Source of the DNA: Rubrivivax sp.
GTDB lineage: Bacteria; Pseudomonadota; Gammaproteobacteria; Burkholderiales; Burkholderiaceae_C
DNA length: 64,000 bases
Direction: 5' to 3'
Assembly (NCBI GenBank): GCA_016719535.1
Contig: JADJYX010000011.1
Span: forward strand, 1-64,000
Shown here: positions 27,463 to 35,898 of the stretch, piece by piece
Position numbering within the stretch: position 1 is the stretch's first letter
Layout: every line of letters begins with the position of its first letter
Notes under the pieces: generated by a model
The model's database searches: none
Told to the model about the DNA's origin: nothing
Seen by the model: only the letters and a program-made list of their open reading frames with translations
Made by a program: the position numbers and the translations under genes

Positions 27463-27508
27463 CGGATGGGCTCCTGCGAACCCGGGATTCTCGCTCAAGC
27501 GCTGGCGG

Positions 27509-28435
27509 TCACCGGCCGGTGTGGGCGATGCGCCCGCACAGGTAGGTCCAGACGAAGTGCGCGGCGGCCAGGCTGGTGAGTTCGGCATGATCGTAGGCCG
27601 GCGCGACCTCGACGCAGTCCATGCCGGCGAAGGGCAGGTCGGCCAGTTCCTCCAGCAGCGTCAGCACCTGGTCGGTGGCCAGGCCGCCGGGCTCGGGCGT
27701 GCCGGTGCCGGGGGCGAAGGCGGGGTCCAGGCAGTCGATGTCCAGGCTCAGGTAGACCGGCGGCCGGCCCAGCGCGTCCATGCGCTCGCGCACCGCAGCA
27801 GTCACCGGCGCCAGCTGCGCCGGGCTGTGCAGGCCACGCAGGTCGCGTGCGGTGAAGATCTGGCCGCCCCGGTCGCGCACATGGTCGCGTGCGGCGCGCG
27901 CAGCGGCCGAGCGGATGCCGAACTGCACCACGCCCTGCGGCAGCACCAGGCCTTCCTGCAGGGCTTCGTAGACCCAGGTGCCGTGGCCGCTGGGCTCGCC
28001 GAAGTGGTCCTCCCAGGTGTCGCAGTGGGCGTCGAAGTGCAGCAGCGCCAGGGGCCGGCCCAGCCGGGCGCGGTATTCGCGCAGCAGCGGCAGCGTGATC
28101 GAGTGGTCGCCGCCCAGCCACACCAGATGCTGCCCCGTCGCCAGCAGGCGCCGCACCTGCGGCTGCAGCGCGGCGCGCATCGCATCCAGCGCCGTATTGG
28201 GCAGCGGCAGGTCGCCGTGGTCCTGCAGCAGGCCCAGCGGCGTGGTGTCGAAATGCGGGTGCACGCCGTCGCACAGCATGGCGCTGGCGGCGCGGATGGC
28301 CCTCGGCCCGAAGCGCGCGCCGGGGCGGTTGGTGACGGCGCCGTCCCAGGCGACGCCGGCCAGGCCGTAGGGTGCGTCGGCACCGGCGGGTGACTTCAGA
28401 AAGCGCGCGTCGCCGAGAAAGGCAAAGTTCGACAT
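27509..28435 (-). CDS. speB: Agmatinase/arginase family ureohydrolase
   Basis: A 308-residue manganese enzyme of the ureohydrolase family. The metal-binding motifs are complete: GGDHS (about residue 113), FDAHCDTW (about 138-145) and SLDIDCLDPAFAPGTGTPEP (about 231-250). Length and the N-terminal FLGDARFLKSPAGAD fit agmatinase, which converts agmatine to putrescine and urea; guanidinobutyrase or a related guanidino-hydrolase cannot be excluded. The gene lies between an ABC-2 permease gene and the ClpP-like gene on the same strand, with a 46-nt gap to the latter. Its nearness to a polyamine-type import operon 4 kb away may be coincidental. Confidence 0.9.
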   Translation of the reverse strand: MSNFAFLGDARFLKSPAGADAPYGLAGVAWDGAVTNRPGARFGPRAIRAASAMLCDGVHPHFDTTPLGLLQDHGDLPLPNTALDAMRAALQPQVRRLLATGQHLVWLGGDHSITLPLLREYRARLGRPLALLHFDAHCDTWEDHFGEPSGHGTWVYEALQEGLVLPQGVVQFGIRSAAARAARDHVRDRGGQIFTARDLRGLHSPAQLAPVTAAVRERMDALGRPPVYLSLDIDCLDPAFAPGTGTPEPGGLATDQVLTLLEELADLPFAGMDCVEVAPAYDHAELTSLAAAHFVWTYLCGRIAHTGR

Positions 28436-28450
28436 CGTCCGGTCGCCGGA

Positions 28451-29214
28451 TCAGGCCCGCAGCTTGTAGCCGCGGCGCAGCAGTTCCAGCGTCAGCCCCG
28501 TCACCAGCAGGAACGCGCTGCCGACGATGCCCAGGCTCAGCCAGGGCGAGACGTCGCTGTGCCCGAAGAAGCCGCGCCGGAAGCCGTCGATCAGGTAGAA
28601 GAAGGGGTTGAGGTGGCTCACCGCCTGCCACAGCCCCGGCAGCGACTGGACCGAATAGAAGACGCCCGACAGGAAGGTCAGCGGCATGATGATGAAATTC
28701 TGGAAGGCGGCGATCTGGTCGAACTTCTCCGCCCACAAGCCGGCGATGAGGCCCAGCGACCCCAGCATGCCGGCGCCCAGCGCGGCAAAGACCAGGATCC
28801 ACCCGGGCTCGGCCAGGTGCAACGGCGCAAACCACACGGTGACGGCGAAGACGCCGGTGCCGACCACCAGTCCGCGCACCATCGACGCACCGACATAGGC
28901 CGTGAACCAGGCCCAGTGGGACAGCGGCGTGACGAGCAGGAAGACCAGGTTGCCGGTGATCTTGCTCTGGATCAGCGAACTGCTGCTGTTGGCGAAGCTG
29001 TTCTGCAGCACGCTCATCATCACCAGCCCCGGGATCAGGAAGCTCGTATAGCCCACGCCGGGAAAGACCTCGACCTTGTCCTCGAGCACATGGCCGAAGA
29101 TCAGCAGGTACAGCACTGCGGTCAGCACCGGTGCGGCCACGGTCTGCACGCTGACCTTCCAGAAGCGCAGCACCTCCTTGTAGAACAGCGTGCGCGCGCC
29201 TTGCAGGCCGGCGC

Positions 29215-29218
<4 letters not shown>
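28451..29218 (-). CDS. ABC-2 type transporter permease (YadH-like)
   Basis: A 255-residue membrane component of an ABC exporter. Six helices are predicted, and the ABC-2 signature region includes SLGLIAGLWAEKFDQIAAFQ and FIIMPLTFLSGVFYSVQSLP followed by NPFFYLIDGFRRGFFG. The ATG at 29218 overlaps the ATPase stop by 4 nt; the frame is open further upstream but that lies inside the ATPase gene. YadG/YadH-type exporters next to bolA and hisG are a conserved betaproteobacterial arrangement; their substrate is unknown. Confidence 0.92.
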
Positions 29219-30159
<941 letters not shown>

Positions 30160-30220
30160 AAGGACTCGGAGCTCGGGGGCGGGATTGTAGGCAGGCGCCC
30201 GTGCCGGCGCCGGTGCCAGA

Positions 30221-30898
30221 ATGAATGGCCGACCGCCGCCGCCCATGCCCCCGCCGAAGAAGCCCCGCCGCACCGCCGAGCGCATCCTCGAGGTGACGCT
30301 GGACCTCTTCAACCGCTTCGGCGAACCCAATGTCAGCACCACGCTGATCTCGGCCGAGCTGCGCATCAGCCCGGGCAACCTCTACTACCACTACCCGGCC
30401 AAGGACGAGCTGATCAATGCGCTGTTCGACCGCTACGAACACGCGCTCGACGCGCTGCTGCCGGCGGCCGAGGGCGTCGCCCATGTCGAGGACGCCTGGC
30501 TCTTCCTGCACATGCTGTTCGAGCTGGTGTGGCAGCACCGCTTCCTCTACCGCGACCTGAACGACCTGCTGAGCAAGAACCGCCGGCTGGAAACGCATTT
30601 CCAGTCGGTGCTGAAGAACAAGGGCCGCGCCATGCAGCAGCTCATCGACGGCCTGCAGCGCGGCGGCGCGCTGACGCTCGACGCGCGCGAGGTCGAGCCG
30701 CTGGCCACCTCGATGGTGGTGCTGGCGACCTACTGGCAGAGCTATGAATATGTGCGCGACCCGCGCCACGCGCTCGAGCCCGAACAGGCCGCCGTCTCGC
30801 TCAACCGCGGCGCCTTTCACGTGCTGAGCCTGCTGCTGCCGCACCTGGAGCCGGCCTCGCGCCAGCACCTGCACGAGCTTGCCGGCTCGTACCGCTGA
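30221..30898 (+). CDS. TetR/AcrR family transcriptional regulator
   Basis: A 225-residue regulator. The helix-turn-helix is at about residues 18-62 (AERILEVTLDLFNRFGEPNV, then LISAELRISPGNLYYHY), and the ligand domain follows, containing MVVLATYWQSYEYVRDPR, a pattern typical of Burkholderiales TetR proteins of this size. An alternative start at 30245 (PPPKKPRR) is possible; no strong ribosome binding site is seen for either. It is divergent from the ABC-2 exporter with only 61 nt between the starts, so it may regulate that exporter. The TPR gene follows after 34 nt. Confidence 0.88.
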   Translation: MNGRPPPPMPPPKKPRRTAERILEVTLDLFNRFGEPNVSTTLISAELRISPGNLYYHYPAKDELINALFDRYEHALDALLPAAEGVAHVEDAWLFLHMLFELVWQHRFLYRDLNDLLSKNRRLETHFQSVLKNKGRAMQQLIDGLQRGGALTLDAREVEPLATSMVVLATYWQSYEYVRDPRHALEPEQAAVSLNRGAFHVLSLLLPHLEPASRQHLHELAGSYR

Positions 30899-30932
30899 CG
30901 CGCCCCCCTACCCACCCGACGAGGAGACCTGC

Positions 30933-31718
30933 ATGGCCAAGTGGACCGCCTTCCCCTACGACAGTGCCGACTACACCTACGGCGCTGCCGCGCTCAAGAA
31001 GCAGTGGGCGCGGCTGCATGCCGGCGACGCCGAGCCCTTGCCGAAGGACGATGCGGTGCTCGCCGCGTGGACGCTGTTTCACGCCGGCGACTTCCAGAAG
31101 GCCTGCGAGGCCGGGCTGAAGGCCGCGTCGTCCGGAAGCCCGGCCGGCATCACGGTGGCCAACAAGGCGCAGTGCATCTACGCCAACTACCTGGAAAAGA
31201 GCGAGAAGAACAAGCTGGCGATGTTTCTCGAGGCCGCCGAGCGCGCCGAAGGCCAGCAGGCGTCCGAACCGAAGAATGCCAACGCGCACTACTGGCAGGC
31301 CTATGCGCTGGGCCGCTACAGCCAGGGCATCAGCGTGACCAAGGCGCTGGCGCAGGGCCTGGGTGGCAAGGTCAAGTCGGCGCTGGAGACCACCATCAAG
31401 CTCGCACCCCGGCACGCCGACGCCCACATCGCGCTGGGCAGCTTCCATGCCGAGGTGATCGACAAGGTCGGCAAGCTGCTGGGCCGGACGCAGGGCGCCG
31501 ACGCCGCCACCGGCCTCAAGATGTTCAAGAAGGCGCTCGAGCTCAACCCCACGAGCGCGATCGCGATGATCGAATATGCCAACGGCCTGGTGATGCTCGA
31601 GGGCGACAAGAAGATGAAGGATGCCGAGAAGCTCTATGCCGAGGCTGCGGCCTGCATGCCGCTGGATGCGATGGAGCGGCTCGATGTCGAGATGGCCAAG
31701 GCCGAACTCGAGGACTGA
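30933..31718 (+). CDS. TPR-repeat conserved hypothetical protein
   Basis: A 261-residue soluble protein. ATG 30933 follows a GAGGAG sequence at a suitable distance. From about residue 40 it is built of tetratricopeptide-like helices: AAWTLFHAGDFQKACEAGLK, NANAHYWQAYALGRYSQGIS, APRHADAHIALGSFHAEVID and GLKMFKKALELNPTSAIAMI. The last of these is a near-canonical TPR motif. No signal peptide or membrane segment is present, so it should be cytoplasmic. Proteins of this kind are widespread in Burkholderiales without assigned function. It probably shares a transcript with the TetR gene upstream. Confidence 0.75.
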   Translation: MAKWTAFPYDSADYTYGAAALKKQWARLHAGDAEPLPKDDAVLAAWTLFHAGDFQKACEAGLKAASSGSPAGITVANKAQCIYANYLEKSEKNKLAMFLEAAERAEGQQASEPKNANAHYWQAYALGRYSQGISVTKALAQGLGGKVKSALETTIKLAPRHADAHIALGSFHAEVIDKVGKLLGRTQGADAATGLKMFKKALELNPTSAIAMIEYANGLVMLEGDKKMKDAEKLYAEAAACMPLDAMERLDVEMAKAELED

Positions 31719-31740
31719 CGCGGACGGCCGCCAAGGCCCC

Positions 31741-31791
31741 GCGCCGGCCGGTGTCATCGAAGATGCATTGGTGCAAATGTAAAATGCGCCG
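31741..31791 (+). promoter_or_regulatory. Probable promoter of the MscS gene
   Basis: In the 73-nt gap before the channel gene, TAAAAT at 31780-31785 is a -10-like element in otherwise GC-rich sequence. It overlaps a GCATT...AATGC inverted repeat spanning about 31764-31786. No strong -35 box is visible, and no Shine-Dalgarno sequence separates the element from the ATG at 31792, so the transcript may be nearly leaderless. Confidence 0.3.
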
Positions 31792-32721
31792 ATGAACGAA
31801 CATCCGATGATCGAGAGCCTCTTCGGCCACCTGCAGGCGCTGTGGGGCCATGCGGGCAGCGCCACCGTGGTGATGCTGCGGGTGACGCTGATCGTGCTGG
31901 CCGGCTGGCTGCTGGCGTCGGTGCTGCAGCGTGCGATCCGGGCCTTCCGCGTGCGCATCGCCGCGCGGCTGGACGACCGCGAAGCGGTCAAGCGCGCCGA
32001 GACGCTGGGCCGCGTCTTCCGCTACCTGGCGGCGGTGGTGGTGTCGCTGATCACCGGCATGCTGGTGCTGGGCGAGCTCGGCGTGTCGGTGGCGCCCATC
32101 CTCGGTGCCGCCGGCGTGGTCGGCCTGGCGGTGGGCTTCGGCGCGCAGAGCCTGGTGAAGGACTATTTCACCGGCTTCTTCCTGCTGCTGGAAAACCAGA
32201 TCCGCCAGGGCGACGTGGTCAAGCTCGGTGACCACGCCGGGCTGGTGGAGGAGGTCACGCTGCGCTACGTGCAGCTGCGCGACTACGACGGCCATGTCCA
32301 TTTCGTGCCCAACGGGCAGATCACCACCGTGGTCAACCTCAGCCGCGGCTTCGCCCATGCGGTGCTCGACATCGGCGTCGCCTACCGCGAGGATCCCGAC
32401 GCGGTGATGGCGGTGATGCGCGAGGTCGGCCGCGAGCTGCGTGCCGACCCGGCCTTCGGCCCGCTGACGCTCGAAGACCTGGAGATCGCCGGTGTCGAGC
32501 GCTGGGACGACTCGGCGGTGGTGATCCGCTGCCGCTTCAAGTGCCAGCCGCTGCAGCAGTGGGGCGTGCGCCGCGAATACCTGCGCCGGCTCAAGCATGC
32601 CTTCGACGCGCAGGGCATCGAGATCCCCTACCCGCACCTGACCGTCTATGCCGGCCAGGACAAGTCCGGTCGCGCACCCGAATGGGCGCTGCGGCTGGTG
32701 CAAGCCCAGGCCGGCGGCTGA
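31792..32721 (+). CDS. Small-conductance mechanosensitive channel family protein (MscS)
   Basis: A 309-residue inner-membrane channel that opens under membrane tension and protects against hypo-osmotic shock. Three helices occupy about residues 18-115. The pore-lining helix shows the glycine/alanine pattern GAAGVVGLAVGFGAQSLVKD, and the beta domain begins GFFLLLENQIRQGDVVKLG with PNGQITTVVNLSR, both diagnostic. The C-terminal alpha/beta domain (residues 190-290) is complete. Length matches single-unit MscS proteins. The universal stress protein gene follows after 31 nt on the same strand. Confidence 0.93.
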   Translation: MNEHPMIESLFGHLQALWGHAGSATVVMLRVTLIVLAGWLLASVLQRAIRAFRVRIAARLDDREAVKRAETLGRVFRYLAAVVVSLITGMLVLGELGVSVAPILGAAGVVGLAVGFGAQSLVKDYFTGFFLLLENQIRQGDVVKLGDHAGLVEEVTLRYVQLRDYDGHVHFVPNGQITTVVNLSRGFAHAVLDIGVAYREDPDAVMAVMREVGRELRADPAFGPLTLEDLEIAGVERWDDSAVVIRCRFKCQPLQQWGVRREYLRRLKHAFDAQGIEIPYPHLTVYAGQDKSGRAPEWALRLVQAQAGG

Positions 32722-32752
32722 CGCGCCGCAGCCGCTGCCCCATGGAGGTCCC

Positions 32753-33217
32753 ATGTACCACCGCATCCTCGTCGTCGTCGCCGACCATCCCTCGTCACAG
32801 GTCGCCATCGCCCATGGCCTGGGCCTGGCGCGCGCCCTGGGGGCGGAGGTGCTGTTCGCGCATGCGCTGCACCACTACCCGCTGGCGGTGGCCGACATGC
32901 CGCCGGTGGTGACGATCGCGCCCGATGATTTTGCGCGCCAGTCGGCCGAACTCGGTGCCCGGCTGCTGGCCGACGCGCGCGCGCGCGCCGCCGCGGATGG
33001 CGTGACGGCGCGTGCGCTGGTGCTGGATACCGTCAACGATGTCGACGGCCTGACCACGCTGGCGCGCGATCAGGCCTGCGACCTCATCATCGTCGGCGCC
33101 GAGGGCGGCAACGCGCTGGTGCGCCTGCTCACCGGCAGCGCGGTGCCGGGGCTGATCACACGCGCAGCGGTGCCGGTGATGGTCTGCCACGCCGGCGACG
33201 GCCCGCCGCCGGCCTGA
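32753..33217 (+). CDS. Universal stress protein (UspA family)
   Basis: A 154-residue cytoplasmic protein of the UspA fold. The start MYHRILVVVADHPSSQVAIA is typical, and the C-terminal nucleotide-binding pattern is present as VGAEGGNALVRLLTGSAVPG followed by AAVPVMV, close to the G-x2-G-x9-GS/T rule of ATP-binding members. GGAGGTCCC just before ATG 32753 supplies the ribosome binding site. It follows the MscS gene and is probably cotranscribed with it, giving a small osmotic/stress unit. Its last codons and stop form the first copy of a 35-bp tandem repeat array. Confidence 0.9.
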   Translation: MYHRILVVVADHPSSQVAIAHGLGLARALGAEVLFAHALHHYPLAVADMPPVVTIAPDDFARQSAELGARLLADARARAAADGVTARALVLDTVNDVDGLTTLARDQACDLIIVGAEGGNALVRLLTGSAVPGLITRAAVPVMVCHAGDGPPPA

Positions 33218-33409
33218 GCACTGCACCAGCCGGCGGCCCGCCGCCGGCCTGAGCGCTGCACCAGCCGGCGGCCCGCCGCCGGCCTGAGCGCTGCACCAGC
33301 CGGCGGCCCGCCGCCGGCCTGAGCGCTGCACCAGCCGGCGGCCCGCCGCCGGCCTGAGCACTGCACCAGCCGGCAGCCCGCCGCCGGCCTGAGCGCTGCA
33401 TCAGCCGGC
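33200..33409. repeat. Six tandem 35-bp hairpin repeats between convergent genes
   Basis: Six contiguous copies of a 35-bp unit run from 33200 to 33409 with only a few base differences (for example actgcacc versus gctgcacc, one catcag variant). The junction of each pair of units creates GCCGGCGG-cccg-CCGCCGGC, a perfect 8-bp stem with a 4-nt loop. The first copy holds the end and stop of the stress-protein gene (plus strand) and the last holds the end and stop of iorB (minus strand). There are no spacers, so it is not a CRISPR. The likely effect is strong bidirectional termination; the unit length is not a multiple of three, so stops occur in more than one frame. Confidence 0.85.
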
Positions 33410-34900
33410 AGGCCGCCGCTTGTACCAGCGGATGGTCTGCTCGCGCAGCGGCCGCGGCGGCGCGCCGGCGGCCTGCAGCGTCTGGTCGAGCCGGTGGCCG
33501 GCCTCGTCGGCCAGGGCCGCCTCGCGCGCGGCGCGCACCTGCTGCGCCCGCTCGGCGGCCGGCCGGGGGCCGGCGGACAGGTGCTGCACGATGTGCAGCA
33601 GGTTGTCCTTGCCGCGTTCGTTGGTGCTGCCATAGCCCTTGATCAGCCGCCCGCAGCGCGCCAGCTCCAGGCCCAGCGCCGGGTCCTCGCGCGTGCCGCG
33701 CTCGACGGCGGCCAGCCACTGCTCGATCAGCTTCTGTTCCAGTGCAAACCGGCTGCCGCGCCGGCGCTGGCCCTGCAGCGCGGCGACGAAGCGCAGCGCC
33801 AGCGTGCCGGTCACCGTGTGCGTGCCCACCTTCAGCGGCAGCGCCCAGGGCGCGCGCCCGGCGGCCACCCGGCGGCGGTCCCAGGCGATCAGCCGGTCGG
33901 CCAGGGCTTGCGGCAGCAGGGCCGCCAATTCGGGCACTCCGGGCTTGAAGTGGTCGTAGACGGCGAGCAGTTCGCCGTCCTTCAGCCCGACCTCGCGCTG
34001 CACGCGGCGCAGCCGGCTGGCGGCCAGCTTGGCAGCGGCCACGCGCACGATGTCGTCGAAGGCCATCCACAGCGCCAGCCAGCGCACCAGCTCCTGCGTC
34101 ACCGGACCTTGCATTCGGCCTTCCGCGGCTTCGATGCGCGCCAGGCGTTCGTCGTACAGACGGGCATAGGCTTCGTCCTGGTAGTCCACCAGCCGCTGGC
34201 GCGCCAGCGTGCGCAGGTCGGGCGCCGGGGTCGCCGCCAGCGCGGCGTCGACCAGCGCCTGCTGCGCACGGCGCGCGGACACGGCGTCGAAGGCGAGCGC
34301 AAAGCCGCGCAGGCTGGCCTCCACGCCCTTGCCGCTGGCGCGGATGGTCTCCTCGTAGCGCGCACGCGCAAAGGGCAGGGCGCCGCTGGCCGCCACCGCG
34401 CCCAGCAGCACGGCGCTGATCACGGTGCCGGCCTGGCGCGCCAGCGCATTGAAATCCAGCAGTTCGGCCGCGCGCACGTGGCGCTGCAGCACCGCCAGCA
34501 GGGCGGCGGTGTCGACGCGGTCGTCGCCCTGGCCCATCTTCTCGGCCACGGTGAGCGCGCGTGCGGTCGAGCTGATGACCAGCGTGCGCTCGGCGCTGGC
34601 CATGCCGTTGCCGACATGGCGCACGGTTTCCAGCAGCTCCGACGACAGCAGCAGGTCGATCTCGCCGGCCACCGGGTTGAGGCTGAAGACCGGGCGCCGC
34701 GGGCCGAGTTCGGCCTGCGGCCGCGGGTGCACCTCGACGTAATAGGTGGTGGCGCCGGTGCGCTGCGCGACGCCGGGGATCGAGGTCGACTGCGCCGCGT
34801 GGCCGGCGTGCACCGCGGTCAGGTACAGCCATTCGGCGAGCACGCCGCCGCCCTCGCCGCCGAGGGCGCAGACGAGGATGGTGATGGGGCGGTCGGTCAT
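33401..34900 (-). CDS. iorB: Indolepyruvate ferredoxin oxidoreductase, beta-type subunit (with C-terminal DUF6537-like part)
   Basis: A 499-residue subunit that works with IorA to decarboxylate aryl-pyruvates oxidatively to aryl-acetyl-CoA. The N-terminal 200 residues are the gamma-type oxidoreductase domain (ITILVCALGGEGGGVLAEWL, then STSIPGVAQRTGATTYYVE). The long C-terminal half, rich in arginine/alanine helices and containing LLAVYDHFKPGVPELAALLP and GYGSTNERGKDNLLHIVQ, is typical of the aerobic proteobacterial form. Its start overlaps the stop of a Bug-type binding-protein gene by 4 nt. The C-terminus ends in a tandem repeat array. Aromatic amino acid degradation is the likely pathway. 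Confidence 0.88.
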   Translation of the reverse strand: MTDRPITILVCALGGEGGGVLAEWLYLTAVHAGHAAQSTSIPGVAQRTGATTYYVEVHPRPQAELGPRRPVFSLNPVAGEIDLLLSSELLETVRHVGNGMASAERTLVISSTARALTVAEKMGQGDDRVDTAALLAVLQRHVRAAELLDFNALARQAGTVISAVLLGAVAASGALPFARARYEETIRASGKGVEASLRGFALAFDAVSARRAQQALVDAALAATPAPDLRTLARQRLVDYQDEAYARLYDERLARIEAAEGRMQGPVTQELVRWLALWMAFDDIVRVAAAKLAASRLRRVQREVGLKDGELLAVYDHFKPGVPELAALLPQALADRLIAWDRRRVAAGRAPWALPLKVGTHTVTGTLALRFVAALQGQRRRGSRFALEQKLIEQWLAAVERGTREDPALGLELARCGRLIKGYGSTNERGKDNLLHIVQHLSAGPRPAAERAQQVRAAREAALADEAGHRLDQTLQAAGAPPRPLREQTIRWYKRRPAG

Positions 34901-35868
34901 TCGCCGCGGATGCCGGCTTCGCGGATGAAGGCGCCGAAGCGCTGGCGGTCGCGCTGCTGGGCGGCGATGAAGTCGGCACGCGACTGTGACGCCAGCTCGG
35001 CACCGAGGGTCTTCATCACCTCGGCCATCTTCGGCGTCGCCAGCGCCTTGTTGATCTCGCCGTGCAGCTGCGTCACCACCGGCGCCGGGGTGCCGCCCGG
35101 GGCATAGATGCCGAAGGTGGTATCGGCGTCGAAACCGGCCATGCCGGCCTCGGCCAGCGTCGGCGTATCGGGGTACTGCGAAGCCCGCCGCGGGCTGCCC
35201 ACGGCCAGCAGCCTGAGCCTGCCTTCCCTGGCATGGCGCAGGCCAGGGCCGGGGTCGAACATGAACTGCACCTGGCCGGCCAGCAGGTCGGTCAGCGCCG
35301 GTGCGGCGCCCTTGTAGGGCACATGCGTGGCCTCGAAACCCGCCTGGCGCTTGAACATCTCGCCGGCCAGGTGCGGGCTGCTGCCGGTGCCGGCCGAGCC
35401 GAAGCTCAGCTTGCCCGGGTTGGCCTTGGCGTAGGTGACGAACTCCTGCGCGGTATTCACCGGCACCGAGGGGTTGGTCATCAGGTAGACCAGCACGCGC
35501 GCCACGCTGGCCACCGGCACCAGGTCCTTCTCGGCGTCGAAGGGCATCTTCGTATAGAGGAAGGGGTTCACCGTCACCGCGCCGCCGCTGCTCATCAGCA
35601 GCGTATGGCCGTCGGCCGCCGACTTGGCCACGGCATCGGCGCCGATGTTGCCGTTGGCGCCGGGCTTGTTTTCCACCACCACCTGCTGCCGCAGCTGCTC
35701 ACCGAGCTGCTGCGCCAGCGCGCGGCCGATGACGTCGGCGGCGCCGCCGGGCGGAAAATTGACGACCAGCTTCAGCGGCTTGCCGGGAAAGGCCTGCGCG
35801 AAGGCGGCCGGGGCGGCCAGCGCCAGGGCGGCGCCGGCGGCGAGGGCGATGCGGCGGGTCACGGTCAT
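34897..35868 (-). CDS. Bug/TctC family tripartite tricarboxylate transporter substrate-binding protein
   Basis: A 323-residue exported protein. The signal peptide (TRRIALAAGAALALAAPAAF, cleavage after AFAQA at about residue 25) is followed by FPGKPLKLVVNFPPGGAADV, the hallmark of Bug proteins; VVVENKPGANGNIGADAVAK and GSAGTGSSPHLAGEMFKRQ also match. Bug proteins bind carboxylates in the periplasm, and most are orphans without TctA/TctB. This one sits between iorA and iorB on the same strand, 30 nt after iorA and overlapping iorB by 4 nt. It may bind an aryl-pyruvate or related acid used by the oxidoreductase. That link rests on position. Confidence 0.92.
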   Translation of the reverse strand: MTVTRRIALAAGAALALAAPAAFAQAFPGKPLKLVVNFPPGGAADVIGRALAQQLGEQLRQQVVVENKPGANGNIGADAVAKSAADGHTLLMSSGGAVTVNPFLYTKMPFDAEKDLVPVASVARVLVYLMTNPSVPVNTAQEFVTYAKANPGKLSFGSAGTGSSPHLAGEMFKRQAGFEATHVPYKGAAPALTDLLAGQVQFMFDPGPGLRHAREGRLRLLAVGSPRRASQYPDTPTLAEAGMAGFDADTTFGIYAPGGTPAPVVTQLHGEINKALATPKMAEVMKTLGAELASQSRADFIAAQQRDRQRFGAFIREAGIRGE

Positions 35869-35898
35869 GGTTCTGTCTCCAGGTCGCTGTGTGAGCGT

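Noticed and set aside
33200..33409. Possible CRISPR array
   Set aside because: The 35-bp units are contiguous with no variable spacers, and no cas genes are present.
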